From: Bacteroidota bacterium
GTDB lineage: Bacteria; Bacteroidota; Bacteroidia; 2-12-FULL-35-15
Length of the DNA stretch: 43,890 nt
Assembly (NCBI GenBank): GCA_021323165.1
Contig: JAJTCJ010000006.1
Span: 1 to 43,890, forward strand
Direction of reading: 5' to 3'
Shown piece after piece: positions 26,601 through 32,967 of this stretch. A program made the position numbers and the translations under genes. Within the stretch, counting starts at the first letter, position 1; every line of letters begins with the position of its first letter. The notes beneath the pieces were generated by a model that saw only the letters and a program-made list of their open reading frames with translations, did not search any database and was not told the origin of the DNA.

Positions 26601-27198
26601 TCTTAGAGCAGTTATTACAGCTGGTGGTCCAACAACATTCTGCGCAGGAGGATCTGTTAAATTATATGCAAATACCTGCAGCGGCTATACTTATCAGTGG
26701 AAAAAGGATGGTGTTAATATTACCGGTGCAACAGGCATTACATATACTGCAACAACCACTGGAAGCTATCAGCTGAAAGTTACACTCAATGGAACAAGTG
26801 CGTGGTCAGCATTGGTAAATGTTCAGGTAAATGCCTGCAGAGATGCTGAGTCACAAGAAACAATAGAAGAAGAAGTGGAAGAAGTTGAAGAAACTCCTGA
26901 AGCCCCGCTTGCTATTCAGACAGAAGAAGAAATTCCTTTCCAGATGAAAGTGTTTCCGAATCCGACAAACGGATTGTTCACAATTGTCCTGAATATGCCA
27001 TCAGAGATCAATGAAAAGATTACCATGAGAATAGTTAATATGTTGGGACAGGAAGTTTACAAAAAGGAGATGGAGGGCAAAGCTGATTACCTAAGAGAAA
27101 CAGTTGAACTTGATAATACACTTCAAACCGGAATCTATACATTACAGGTTGTAGTGGGTAGCCGGACAGAAAACACAAGTGTTGTGCTCGCCAGATAA
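23644..27198 (+). CDS. Secreted PQQ-type sugar dehydrogenase with Ig and PA14 modules and type A T9SS sorting domain
   Basis: 1184 residues. Signal peptide about 1-22. A soluble-glucose-dehydrogenase-type six-bladed propeller spans about 25-370. The probable catalytic base is H146 in QIYHNGGGLAFGKDGKLY, with supporting GLRNPYTMD and NFGWPAVEGY segments. An Ig domain follows (about 375-455), a PKD-like and linker region (about 457-650), a PA14 domain (about 655-810, with FWIASDDNSELWLS), an Ig-like domain (about 818-905) and two cysteine-bearing YQWKKNGV Ig-like repeats (about 906-1065). After a Glu-rich linker comes a type A sorting domain from about 1099 (VFPNPTNG, MLGQEVYKK, GIYTLQVVVG). 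PQQ enzymes of this family oxidise aldoses; PA14 often binds glycans. Whether PQQ is bound is not shown by sequence. It probably acts at the cell surface on sugars released by secreted hydrolases. Confidence 0.82.
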   Translation: MSLKNLLSALLLILFINSNLYAAPVFPAGFSQVKIANISNATAMDFAPDGRIFVAQRDGTINIIKNGVLLTTPFVKLTTDQNGERGVSGITFDPNFNTNHYVYIYYTATTPTIHNRLSRFTANGDLAVAGSELVLLDAETVTQIYHNGGGLAFGKDGKLYLAMGEDNKPSNSQSLTTYKGKLLRMNSDGSAPSDNPYYSSSNPVTRLIWDLGLRNPYTMDIHPTSGRIFINNVGADSYEEIHDGTSPNKNFGWPAVEGYGSDPAYTNPIFAYPHESTTQQYGCAVTGGVFFNPVATNYPSQYIGKYFYMEFCNGWISYFTPGTTSASGRTNFATGLTTQNLALQLGNDGNLYYLNRKDSYAGVYKIIYNNNNPPAISSQPASLTVPAGQPASFSVSATGALPLSYQWKKNGVNISGATSPTYNISSATSSHAGQYSVQVSNSYGSVLSNNATLTVTSANSRPVATILTPAPNTYYRAGQVISFSGNATDNEDGTLPASSFTWWVEFHHNNNHNHPGPTIPPGVKSGSFTIPNTGETSPNVFYRLRLRVTDSNGLVDTPYVDILPLKSTITLQSNPSGLQITYDGQPKTTPFSTQAVRGMLIPLNAVTPQALNGSNYAFNTWSPAGTNPRTIKVGDGDSTYAALYKQSTTPACSATGTISREIWTNISGTSVSSIPVGSSPASTGQLSIFEAPTNFADNYGQRIRGYICPPVSGNYTFWIASDDNSELWLSTNSDPANRRKIASVTGWTASREWTKYPSQQSIAINLSAGTKYYIEALHKDGTMGDNIAVGWQLPNASYERPIPGSRLSPYSTATGTVPVVSITSPSNGTTFSNPSNITINANASTSSGSIVKVEFYSGSNKIGEDLSAPYSYTWMNVTTGNYALKAIATNNTGQTGTSATVNITVAACSTPIITASGPTTMCSGSVILKTTYIAGNGYQWKKNGVDITGATSYQYTASSSGDYQVKVIQGSCISWSAPTKVSIGTGLRAVITAGGPTTFCAGGSVKLYANTCSGYTYQWKKDGVNITGATGITYTATTTGSYQLKVTLNGTSAWSALVNVQVNACRDAESQETIEEEVEEVEETPEAPLAIQTEEEIPFQMKVFPNPTNGLFTIVLNMPSEINEKITMRIVNMLGQEVYKKEMEGKADYLRETVELDNTLQTGIYTLQVVVGSRTENTSVVLAR

Positions 27199-27225
27199 CA
27201 TAGTTCTGAAATGATTTATTAAATT

Positions 27226-27254
27226 TGCTCTCCCTCAGGGAGAGCATTTTTTTT
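27226..27254 (+). terminator. Terminator whose T run ends at the next start codon
   Basis: Stem TGCTCTCCC/GGGAGAGCA with a three-base TCA loop and an 8-T run (27247-27254). The trmH ATG begins at the next base, 27255. The 3' arm contains the purine run AGGGAGAG, the only Shine-Dalgarno-like sequence near that ATG. Confidence 0.8.
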
Positions 27255-27929
27255 ATGACTAAAGAATTAATTGAATACTTATCGCAATTCGTTTCGGAAA
27301 CACGGAAAGAAAAATTTGACCAGGTACTGCATTATCGTACGCGTCATATTACAATTGCATTGGAAGATCTTTATCAGCCGCATAACGCGAGCGCTGTGCT
27401 TAGATCATGTGATATATTCGGGATACAGGATATTCATATAATTGAGAACAAACATGCATATACTGTTAATAAGGACATTGCCATGGGTTCGCCTAAATGG
27501 CTGAATATCCATAAATACAGAAAAGAAGAAAACAATACGCTTGATTGCATAAATAAGTTAAAAGAAAAGGGTTACCGTATTGTCGCAACATCACCACATA
27601 AAAATGGATATGAACTGAAAGATCTTCCGGTAGATAAACCTTTGGCTCTTATTTTCGGGACAGAACTTACAGGAATCTCTGACACAGTTCGTGAACACGC
27701 AGATGAATTTGTCGCAATACCAATGTTCGGATTCACTGAAAGTTTTAATATTTCCGTTACTGCAGCTTTATGCCTTCATTCTCTTGTAAACAAGCTTCAT
27801 GAAACTCATGATAACTGGCACCTGTCAGATGAAGAGAAGGATGAATTGAAATTGCACTGGCTAAGAAAATCCATCAGCAGAGTTGAATTGATTGAAAAAG
27901 ATTTTCTCATGAAAAGATCAGGTAAATGA
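27255..27929 (+). CDS. trmH: tRNA (guanosine-2'-O-)-methyltransferase, TrmH type
   Basis: 224 residues from the ATG at 27255. A longer frame would start with TTG at 27225, inside the terminator stem, and is unlikely. SPOUT (alpha/beta-knot) motifs are present: motif 1 QPHNASAVLRSCDIFGIQDI (about 37-56); motif 2 FGTELTGISDTV; and motif 3 IPMFGFTESFNISVTAAL, which forms the S-adenosylmethionine-binding knot. The enzyme methylates the ribose of G18 in tRNA, to judge from close pattern agreement with TrmH; other 2'-O-methylated sites cannot be excluded. The gene begins immediately after a terminator hairpin and has no other evident promoter. Confidence 0.9.
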   Translation: MTKELIEYLSQFVSETRKEKFDQVLHYRTRHITIALEDLYQPHNASAVLRSCDIFGIQDIHIIENKHAYTVNKDIAMGSPKWLNIHKYRKEENNTLDCINKLKEKGYRIVATSPHKNGYELKDLPVDKPLALIFGTELTGISDTVREHADEFVAIPMFGFTESFNISVTAALCLHSLVNKLHETHDNWHLSDEEKDELKLHWLRKSISRVELIEKDFLMKRSGK

Positions 27930-27996
27930 GATGTTAGATCTCTAACTTAAATCTTAAATCTGAAGCAATTTGAATTTAAAAATTAAGAAAATAGAG

Positions 27997-28028
27997 TTTG
28001 GATATTAACGTTTCTTGATGTACGTTTG
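27997..28028 (+). promoter_or_regulatory. Promoter of the bTHX gene
   Basis: TTTG (27997-28000), a 20-base spacer and TACGTTTG (28021-28028): a perfect match to the Bacteroidota promoter, about 30 bases before the ATG at 28059. Confidence 0.75.
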
Positions 28029-28058
28029 TACAACCAAATTAAAAACAAATAAATTACT

Positions 28059-28238
28059 ATGGGAAAAGGTGATAAAAAAAGCCGTAAAGGTAAAATTTCA
28101 ATGGGTTCATACGGTGTAACCCGTCCGAAGAAAAAAGTAAAAAAAGCTGCTGCTAAAAAAGCCGGTGTTGCTAAAAAAGCTGCTGCACCTGCACCTAAAA
28201 AAGCTGCACCTAAAAAAGCTGCTAAAAAAGCAGAATAA
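28059..28238 (+). CDS. 30S ribosomal protein bTHX-like with Lys/Ala-rich tail
   Basis: A 59-residue, strongly basic protein. Residues 1-25 (MGKGDKKSRKGKI..GSYGVTRPKKK) match the Thx small-subunit protein, a short peptide buried in the head of the 30S subunit. Residues 26-59 form an added low-complexity tail of AAKK/APKK units, like bacterial histone H1-type tails. The gene has a perfect promoter and its own hairpin terminator, consistent with high expression. The N-terminal assignment is firm by motif; the role of the tail is open. Confidence 0.85.
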   Translation: MGKGDKKSRKGKISMGSYGVTRPKKKVKKAAAKKAGVAKKAAAPAPKKAAPKKAAKKAE

Positions 28239-28250
28239 ATTTTTAATAAA

Positions 28251-28284
28251 AAATCCCTTACTTCAAAAGCAAGGGATTTTTTTA
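28251..28284. terminator. Bidirectional terminator between bTHX and pdxH
   Basis: AAATCCCTT-a-CTT / AAG-c-AAGGGATTT with a CAA loop. The A-rich side and T run let it act on both strands for the convergent genes. Confidence 0.85.
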
Positions 28285-28292
28285 TCATTCTC

Positions 28293-28943
28293 TCAGGGCG
28301 CAAGTCGCTCTATCTTCCACTTCTGTCCTTCATTTGTATATAAGATCCTGTCATGTAAACGGCTGGGCCTACCCTGCCAGAATTCCATTGATTCTGGTCT
28401 CAAAACGTAACCACCCCAATGCTCCGGTCGCGGCACATCATCACCAGGAAATTGATCTGATAATCTTTTATATTCTTCATCAAGCACCTTTCTACTCGCA
28501 ATAACTTTACTCTGAGCTGAAGTCCATGCTCCCAACTTACTGGTTCTCGGCCGTGAATTAAAATAAAGATCCGATTCTTCTTTACTTTGTTTAATAAGCT
28601 TTCCTTCTATTCTAACCTGACGTTCCAGCTCAGGCCAGAAAAACAACAGAGCTACATTAGGATTCGCTGTTATCTCCTCTCCTTTTCTACTTGTATAGTT
28701 AGTATAAAAAACAAAGCCCTCTTCACTGAAATTCCTTAGAAGAAGTATCCGTGAAGATGGTTTTCCTTCGGCAGAAACAGTACTAAGACACATTGCATTC
28801 GGTTCATTCACTTTCGAATCCACCGCTTCCTGAAACCATTTAGAAAATTGCGTTACCGGATTAAAATGTGCATCCTTTTCATCCAGCGTTTGTTTTGAAA
28901 AATCGTGACGAAGTGTATTTATATAATTTCTTAGATCATCCAT
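28293..28943 (-). CDS. pdxH: Pyridoxamine 5'-phosphate oxidase
   Basis: 216 residues, the usual length. FMN-binding split-barrel motifs are present: SRILLLRNFSEEGFVFYTN (about residues 63-81), SRKGEEI, FFWPELERQVRIEG (about 100-113), and the C-terminal PLP/FMN segment EFWQGRPSRLHDR ending in the conserved W-x-IERLAP. It oxidises PNP/PMP to pyridoxal 5'-phosphate in the cytoplasm. It is the last gene of a probable minus-strand operon that also contains a PLP-dependent class IV aminotransferase; the upstream gene ends 18 bases away. The bidirectional terminator at 28251-28284 follows. Confidence 0.96.
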   Translation of the reverse strand: MDDLRNYINTLRHDFSKQTLDEKDAHFNPVTQFSKWFQEAVDSKVNEPNAMCLSTVSAEGKPSSRILLLRNFSEEGFVFYTNYTSRKGEEITANPNVALLFFWPELERQVRIEGKLIKQSKEESDLYFNSRPRTSKLGAWTSAQSKVIASRKVLDEEYKRLSDQFPGDDVPRPEHWGGYVLRPESMEFWQGRPSRLHDRILYTNEGQKWKIERLAP

Positions 28944-28961
28944 TCGAATGTGATATAATTA

Positions 28962-30305
28962 TTATTTAATAATATTCAGCTTTTCACAATGCACTTTTCT
29001 TCCGGATACATCATGCATGCTTACCAGATAAAGTCCTGATGAAAGAGTATTAATACTAATGAGTTTTAATTCCATTTTATCGAAATATCTTTTCATCACT
29101 ATTTCACCTCTTATATCAGAAATGATGACTTCTGTGATCCCAACATCTTTAGGACATTCAATAGTGAATTTTTCGGCTGCCGGATTTGGAAACAAAGATA
29201 TTTTCTTCTCTTTTTCATTTTCATTAATGTCTGTAGGACAAACAATATTTAAATTATTATAACCTCTTTGTTTTGCCTGACATTGTAATTCTTTAAATGC
29301 AAGCTTATCAGTACCATTACCGTTGAACGTTCTTAAACCTAGTGTACGAAGGAACTCTAAAAAAACAGGATCAGTAAGGCCGTAATATGATCCAATGTTG
29401 TTCACAGCTGCCGGATCAAGATCATGAAGCCAGGTAAAGTCAATTATTTTAATTCTTGCAGAATATGTGTCCCATGCTGCAAAAGTTTCAGTAATAAATT
29501 GGGCTTGCTGGATCTCTGAACTATTGCACGTTGCACTTGATGGATAACCATACTGATAAAAGCATATCGGTTTTGATGGATAAAGATTCACCAAAGTTGA
29601 TAGATCTGTAGAAACAGAAGTTACAGGCTTCACTGTAAAATCACCGTTCAATGGGTAATAGGACACCCCAATGTAATCGCTGCTAGCATTAAGTGTTTGA
29701 GCATATGAATTTAAAGATGTGATACCTCCAAAAGTAAGCTCTGTTGCCACTTTCAAACCCGGCCAAAGAGTTTTTGCATGTGCAGAGACCGAATTATAAA
29801 AAGCAGTGTATTGAGACCATTTGAGAGAATTAGATCCAAGATAAACATCATGCTCTGATCCAATTACCAAAGAAGATAAAGTTAGATTAGGCAAATGTGA
29901 TTTAATACTGTCGAGCAATTTATTGAATCTGCTGATCATAACAGGATCATTAAAAGCAAGTGCAGTAAGATCTGAAGGGACTTCAAGATTATTGGTATGT
30001 ATTGGGACAATAGTGAGATCTACCGACATATTAAACAAAGGATAATAATAATCGGCAATATCAAAAATTGAAAGATTAAATGTATTAGGGGAAGTTTCAA
30101 TGGATGTCCAGTTTTGAAAAAGTCCAACCTGGGTCATACCGAGATCTTTTCCGAGCATAAAGCAAGAAGTATAATCAAAGCTTGCATTTTGAGGCTGGGT
30201 GCTTACATCAACTGCTATTTTGTTAAAGGATGGATTGATCTGAGAGGATAGATTAACATTAAACCACAGAATCAGAATAAAAGCAAAGGAGCATTTGTAG
30301 TTCAT
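28962..30305 (-). CDS. Secreted TIM-barrel protein, probable inactive GH-A-like, with type A T9SS sorting domain
   Basis: 447 residues. Signal peptide about 1-21. The body (about 25-345) reads as a glycoside-hydrolase-like TIM barrel: DLTIVPIHT; then LVIGSEHDVYLG where clan GH-A has the acid/base NE; VATELTFGG; DYIGVSYYPL; and CFYQYGYPSS where relatives have E-x-GYPS. E151 could serve as acid/base, but the usual nucleophile position is Q251, so hydrolysis is doubtful. From about 370 a type A sorting domain follows (LFPNPAAEKFTI, ISDIRGEIVM, SGLYLVSMHD, KLNIIK). It sits inside a housekeeping-like operon, 18 bases from its neighbours on both sides. It may bind glycan without cleaving it. Confidence 0.7.
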   Translation of the reverse strand: MNYKCSFAFILILWFNVNLSSQINPSFNKIAVDVSTQPQNASFDYTSCFMLGKDLGMTQVGLFQNWTSIETSPNTFNLSIFDIADYYYPLFNMSVDLTIVPIHTNNLEVPSDLTALAFNDPVMISRFNKLLDSIKSHLPNLTLSSLVIGSEHDVYLGSNSLKWSQYTAFYNSVSAHAKTLWPGLKVATELTFGGITSLNSYAQTLNASSDYIGVSYYPLNGDFTVKPVTSVSTDLSTLVNLYPSKPICFYQYGYPSSATCNSSEIQQAQFITETFAAWDTYSARIKIIDFTWLHDLDPAAVNNIGSYYGLTDPVFLEFLRTLGLRTFNGNGTDKLAFKELQCQAKQRGYNNLNIVCPTDINENEKEKKISLFPNPAAEKFTIECPKDVGITEVIISDIRGEIVMKRYFDKMELKLISINTLSSGLYLVSMHDVSGRKVHCEKLNIIK

Positions 30306-30323
30306 GTATTTAAATTTTGAATG

Positions 30324-31175
30324 CTATTGGGTCACAGCAAGCATTTCATTTAATTTATCTACCAGCTTTTTCGAAGTAGTATTAAAATATCTTTTTTGTT
30401 TGTAAGCTACAACCCATCGAATTCCCTTAATGGTATTTGTAATAAATAATTCATCCGCACCAAGCAAAACACTTTGTGTTATTGAGTTTTCGTATACAGC
30501 AATTTTATTCGCCTGTGCGATATCAATAACTATTTTCCTCATTACTCCGTTAACACATCCATCTGAAACAGGAGGTGTATACAAAACGCCATTCTTAACT
30601 GCAAAAATATTGGAGCTAATTGTTTCTATGATCTGGCTTTTATCATTCAGCAGCACGCATTCATCAAGCTGGTGTTGTGTTTTATACACTCCTGCCATCA
30701 CATATATCGCACTATTAGCAGATTTAATTGAGGCCAGAGGATTAATAGACTTTTTGAAGTCGATAAAAAGATCTACGATAAGTCCTTTCTGATTTAAATG
30801 ATAGCCTGTTTCTTCGATCGGATAAACTTCAAGCAAAAAAGAAACCTGATTATCAGTTGGAGTATAAAATCCACCGTTATTCCTGTATACTGTAAAACGT
30901 GCTCTTCCATCAGAAAGAATTCCATTCTTATGAAGGAGCTCACCGATAAGGCGCTGCATAATATCTGTATTCAGATTTATAGGAGTCTGCATTTTCATCA
31001 CACGCAAGCCTTCCATCAATCTGTTCACATGCTCCTTTAAGAAAACAGGTTTGCCTTTAACAATCCGTACTGTTTCAAACAATGCATCACCGTAACGAAA
31101 TGCCCGGTTAGTATGACTTACAGACGGCTGATCGCTTGGGATCATTATACCGTTATGATTAATGAATTGCTGCAT
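30324..31175 (-). CDS. PLP-dependent class IV aminotransferase / aminodeoxychorismate lyase-like
   Basis: 283 residues from the ATG at 31175; the frame can be extended four codons to a TTG, which is less likely. Family pattern: NRAFRYGDALFETVRIVKGK near the start (about 22-41); the PLP-lysine region SIKSANSAIYVMAGVYK; EC-V-LLND; the phosphate-binding ETISSNIFAVKNGVLYTPP; and GVMRKIVID. This is branched-chain aminotransferase / 4-amino-4-deoxychorismate lyase (PabC)-like; PabC is favoured by length, but the specificity is not decided. It shares an operon with pdxH, whose product PLP is its cofactor. Confidence 0.82.
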   Translation of the reverse strand: MQQFINHNGIMIPSDQPSVSHTNRAFRYGDALFETVRIVKGKPVFLKEHVNRLMEGLRVMKMQTPINLNTDIMQRLIGELLHKNGILSDGRARFTVYRNNGGFYTPTDNQVSFLLEVYPIEETGYHLNQKGLIVDLFIDFKKSINPLASIKSANSAIYVMAGVYKTQHQLDECVLLNDKSQIIETISSNIFAVKNGVLYTPPVSDGCVNGVMRKIVIDIAQANKIAVYENSITQSVLLGADELFITNTIKGIRWVVAYKQKRYFNTTSKKLVDKLNEMLAVTQ

Positions 31176-31196
31176 CTGGTTGTGCAAAAATACGCA

Positions 31197-31676
31197 CTAT
31201 TCTATAATGTGGGAAATTAATTTAAGCGGACTATTGGCTTCTATCAGAATACCTTTTACTCCGGCTTTTTCAGCAGCTTCAACATCTCTTTCCTTATCGC
31301 CAATAAAATAAGACTTTGAAGGATCTATATTAAATCGCGCAAGTGCTTTTTCTACAAACAAAGAATCCGGTTTTCGGCAAATGCATTTGCTCACATCAGG
31401 ATGGTGGATACAATAATAGATCTCAGAAAGATGAATATTACTTTTTGTAAGTTCGTTGGTTAAAAAGGAATGTATTGTTTCAACTTCTGCCTGCGTGTAT
31501 AAGCCTTTAGCAATACCGCTCTGGTTGGATACAACTAAAAGAAGATACCCTTTAGCGAGATACATTTGAAGATTTTCCACGAGGTCAGGTAGAATGACAA
31601 AATCTTCCAAACGATGTATATAGCCGCGTTCAACATTAATTACACCATCTCTGTCAAGGAATATTGCTTTGTTCAT
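31197..31676 (-). CDS. GmhB-like HAD phosphatase (heptose-1,7-bisphosphate 7-phosphatase family)
   Basis: 159 residues. The HAD nucleophile motif FLDRDGVIN gives D8 and D10, followed by VVSNQSG (motif II) and YFIGDKERDVEAAEKAG (motif IV). Between them lies the zinc loop CIHHPDVSKCICRKP, typical of GmhB. The enzyme removes the 7-phosphate in ADP-heptose synthesis for LPS core; related HADs act on histidinol phosphate. No other heptose genes are nearby, so the exact substrate is uncertain. Its ATG overlaps the stop of the rhomboid gene by one base (TAATG). Confidence 0.88.
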   Translation of the reverse strand: MNKAIFLDRDGVINVERGYIHRLEDFVILPDLVENLQMYLAKGYLLLVVSNQSGIAKGLYTQAEVETIHSFLTNELTKSNIHLSEIYYCIHHPDVSKCICRKPDSLFVEKALARFNIDPSKSYFIGDKERDVEAAEKAGVKGILIEANSPLKLISHIIE

Positions 31677-32287
31677 TACTGTCCCTGGATCTTATAGATA
31701 AACTCCATAGCAAGACTTGGTTTTAAAGCAAGCGTAAAAAGAGCACCGAAAATAGATCCCCAGAAATGGGCATCATGAGCTATTCCTGTATTTCCTCTCC
31801 TGCTTAAATAGTGTTCGATTCCCAGGAGAATTAATCCGAATAAATATGCAGGGATGGGAACAGGAATGAACATAAATCCTAAGCGTGCTGTAGGATTAAG
31901 CACAATAAACGCGAATACAACAGCAGAAACTGCACCGGATGCACCTAGTGCATTGTAATAAATATTGTTCTTATTCTTCTCATAAGAATATAAGGAAGAC
32001 ATCACCAATGCACCAACATATAAAAGAATAAAAAAGAAAGGGCCTTTCCCTCCATAAACTTCACCGTACATGCTTTCAACTCCCCTGCCAAACATATACA
32101 GAGCATACATATTAAATCCCAGGTGAAGCCAGTCTGCGTGGATCAATCCATTCGAAATAAAACGATATCCTTCTTTACGATGATGGATCATGTAAGCATT
32201 GAACATCATTTTATTTTTCAATGTTTCATTCTGCATTGCAGCAATGGAAACAAGTACAGTAATACCTATTATTATGAGGGTGATCAT
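31676..32287 (-). CDS. Rhomboid-family intramembrane serine protease
   Basis: 203 residues with about six membrane helices. Catalytic Ser118 lies in ALGASGAVSAVV and the probable His is H174 in HDAHFWGSIFGALF. The oxyanion-side HxxxN pattern WLHLGFNMYAL (H55, N59) is present. It cleaves membrane-protein substrates within or next to the bilayer; the substrate is unknown. It is the first gene of the probable operon running to pdxH. A TATCTTTA element ends just 4 bases before the ATG, so the transcript may be leaderless. Confidence 0.9.
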   Translation of the reverse strand: MITLIIIGITVLVSIAAMQNETLKNKMMFNAYMIHHRKEGYRFISNGLIHADWLHLGFNMYALYMFGRGVESMYGEVYGGKGPFFFILLYVGALVMSSLYSYEKNKNNIYYNALGASGAVSAVVFAFIVLNPTARLGFMFIPVPIPAYLFGLILLGIEHYLSRRGNTGIAHDAHFWGSIFGALFTLALKPSLAMEFIYKIQGQ

Positions 32288-32350
32288 ATTGTAAAGATAG
32301 AAGAATTTAGGATTTGAGATTTAAGGATTTTCTGATATTTAGAGTTAAAA

Positions 32351-32414
32351 TGTCCGTCAGTTCGAGTTGAGCGCTATTCGCGCGAAGTATCGAGAACGAG
32401 GATTACCGGAGACA
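32351..32414. repeat. Imperfect palindromic intergenic element
   Basis: Nested complementary segments: outer TGTCCG / CGGAGACA, then GTTC (32360-32363) / GAAC (32394-32397), and an inner GCGC-TATTC-GCGC hairpin (32371-32383). It is GC-rich against AT-rich surroundings. The form (GTTCGAG...CGAGAAC) looks like a dispersed REP-like intergenic repeat of Bacteroidota, but only one copy is in this window. Confidence 0.45.
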
Positions 32415-32426
32415 TATAACTTAAAC

Positions 32427-32966
32427 CTACTTTAAATTCTCTTTATATGTTCCTTTCATATGCTCTGCAGATTTATTCTTGGGAATCGACAAACTTTTCC
32501 AATCTGTATTTTTAATATGTTTAGCTAAAAATACGATCTGCCCTATGTGATAGGAATAGTGAGCGGTCTGCCGCGTCAATGCCTGTGTCACTGTTAATGC
32601 TTCTCCTCTGATTGTTACTGTTTTCAAAAGATCTTCTTCTTTCAGGGAATGAAGTGTATCCATAAAAACCTTCCAGCCTTTATTCCAAAATACCATTAAT
32701 TCTTCCGGTGTTTCGGCTTTCTCGATGAATTCACTATCTCTGTTCCGGTTTGGCTTCTCACCATCTGTAGTAAGAAAATCAGTCCAGCGCGAGATCATAT
32801 TTCCAGCCATGTGTTTCATTATCACAGCAATGCTGTTTGATTCTTCATCAGTCTTGTAATGATATTGTTCGAATTTGTTTAATTGAGCAAAAGATCTTTC
32901 TGCAAGATTTCTGTAATTTGTAAATACGCCAATTGTATTCTCAAGGAAATGTTTTTCCAGATTCAT
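32427..32966 (-). CDS. DinB-superfamily protein (DUF1572-like)
   Basis: 179 residues forming a four-helix bundle of the DinB/YfiT type. The putative metal triad is H52 (MKHMAGN), H136 and H140 (TAHYSYHIGQI). Members of this superfamily include thiol-dependent S-transferases (bacillithiol and mycothiol) and damage-induced proteins of unknown activity; the substrate here is unknown. It begins 1 base after the end of the NADH dehydrogenase gene, so the two are cotranscribed. No signal peptide. Confidence 0.82.
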   Translation of the reverse strand: MNLEKHFLENTIGVFTNYRNLAERSFAQLNKFEQYHYKTDEESNSIAVIMKHMAGNMISRWTDFLTTDGEKPNRNRDSEFIEKAETPEELMVFWNKGWKVFMDTLHSLKEEDLLKTVTIRGEALTVTQALTRQTAHYSYHIGQIVFLAKHIKNTDWKSLSIPKNKSAEHMKGTYKENLK

Positions 32967-32967
32967 A

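Noticed and set aside
27225..27254. TTG start extending TrmH by ten residues
   Set aside because: The extension would be encoded by the terminator hairpin and T run (LSLRESIFF); TrmH proteins begin at the ATG-encoded MTKELIEYL-like segment.
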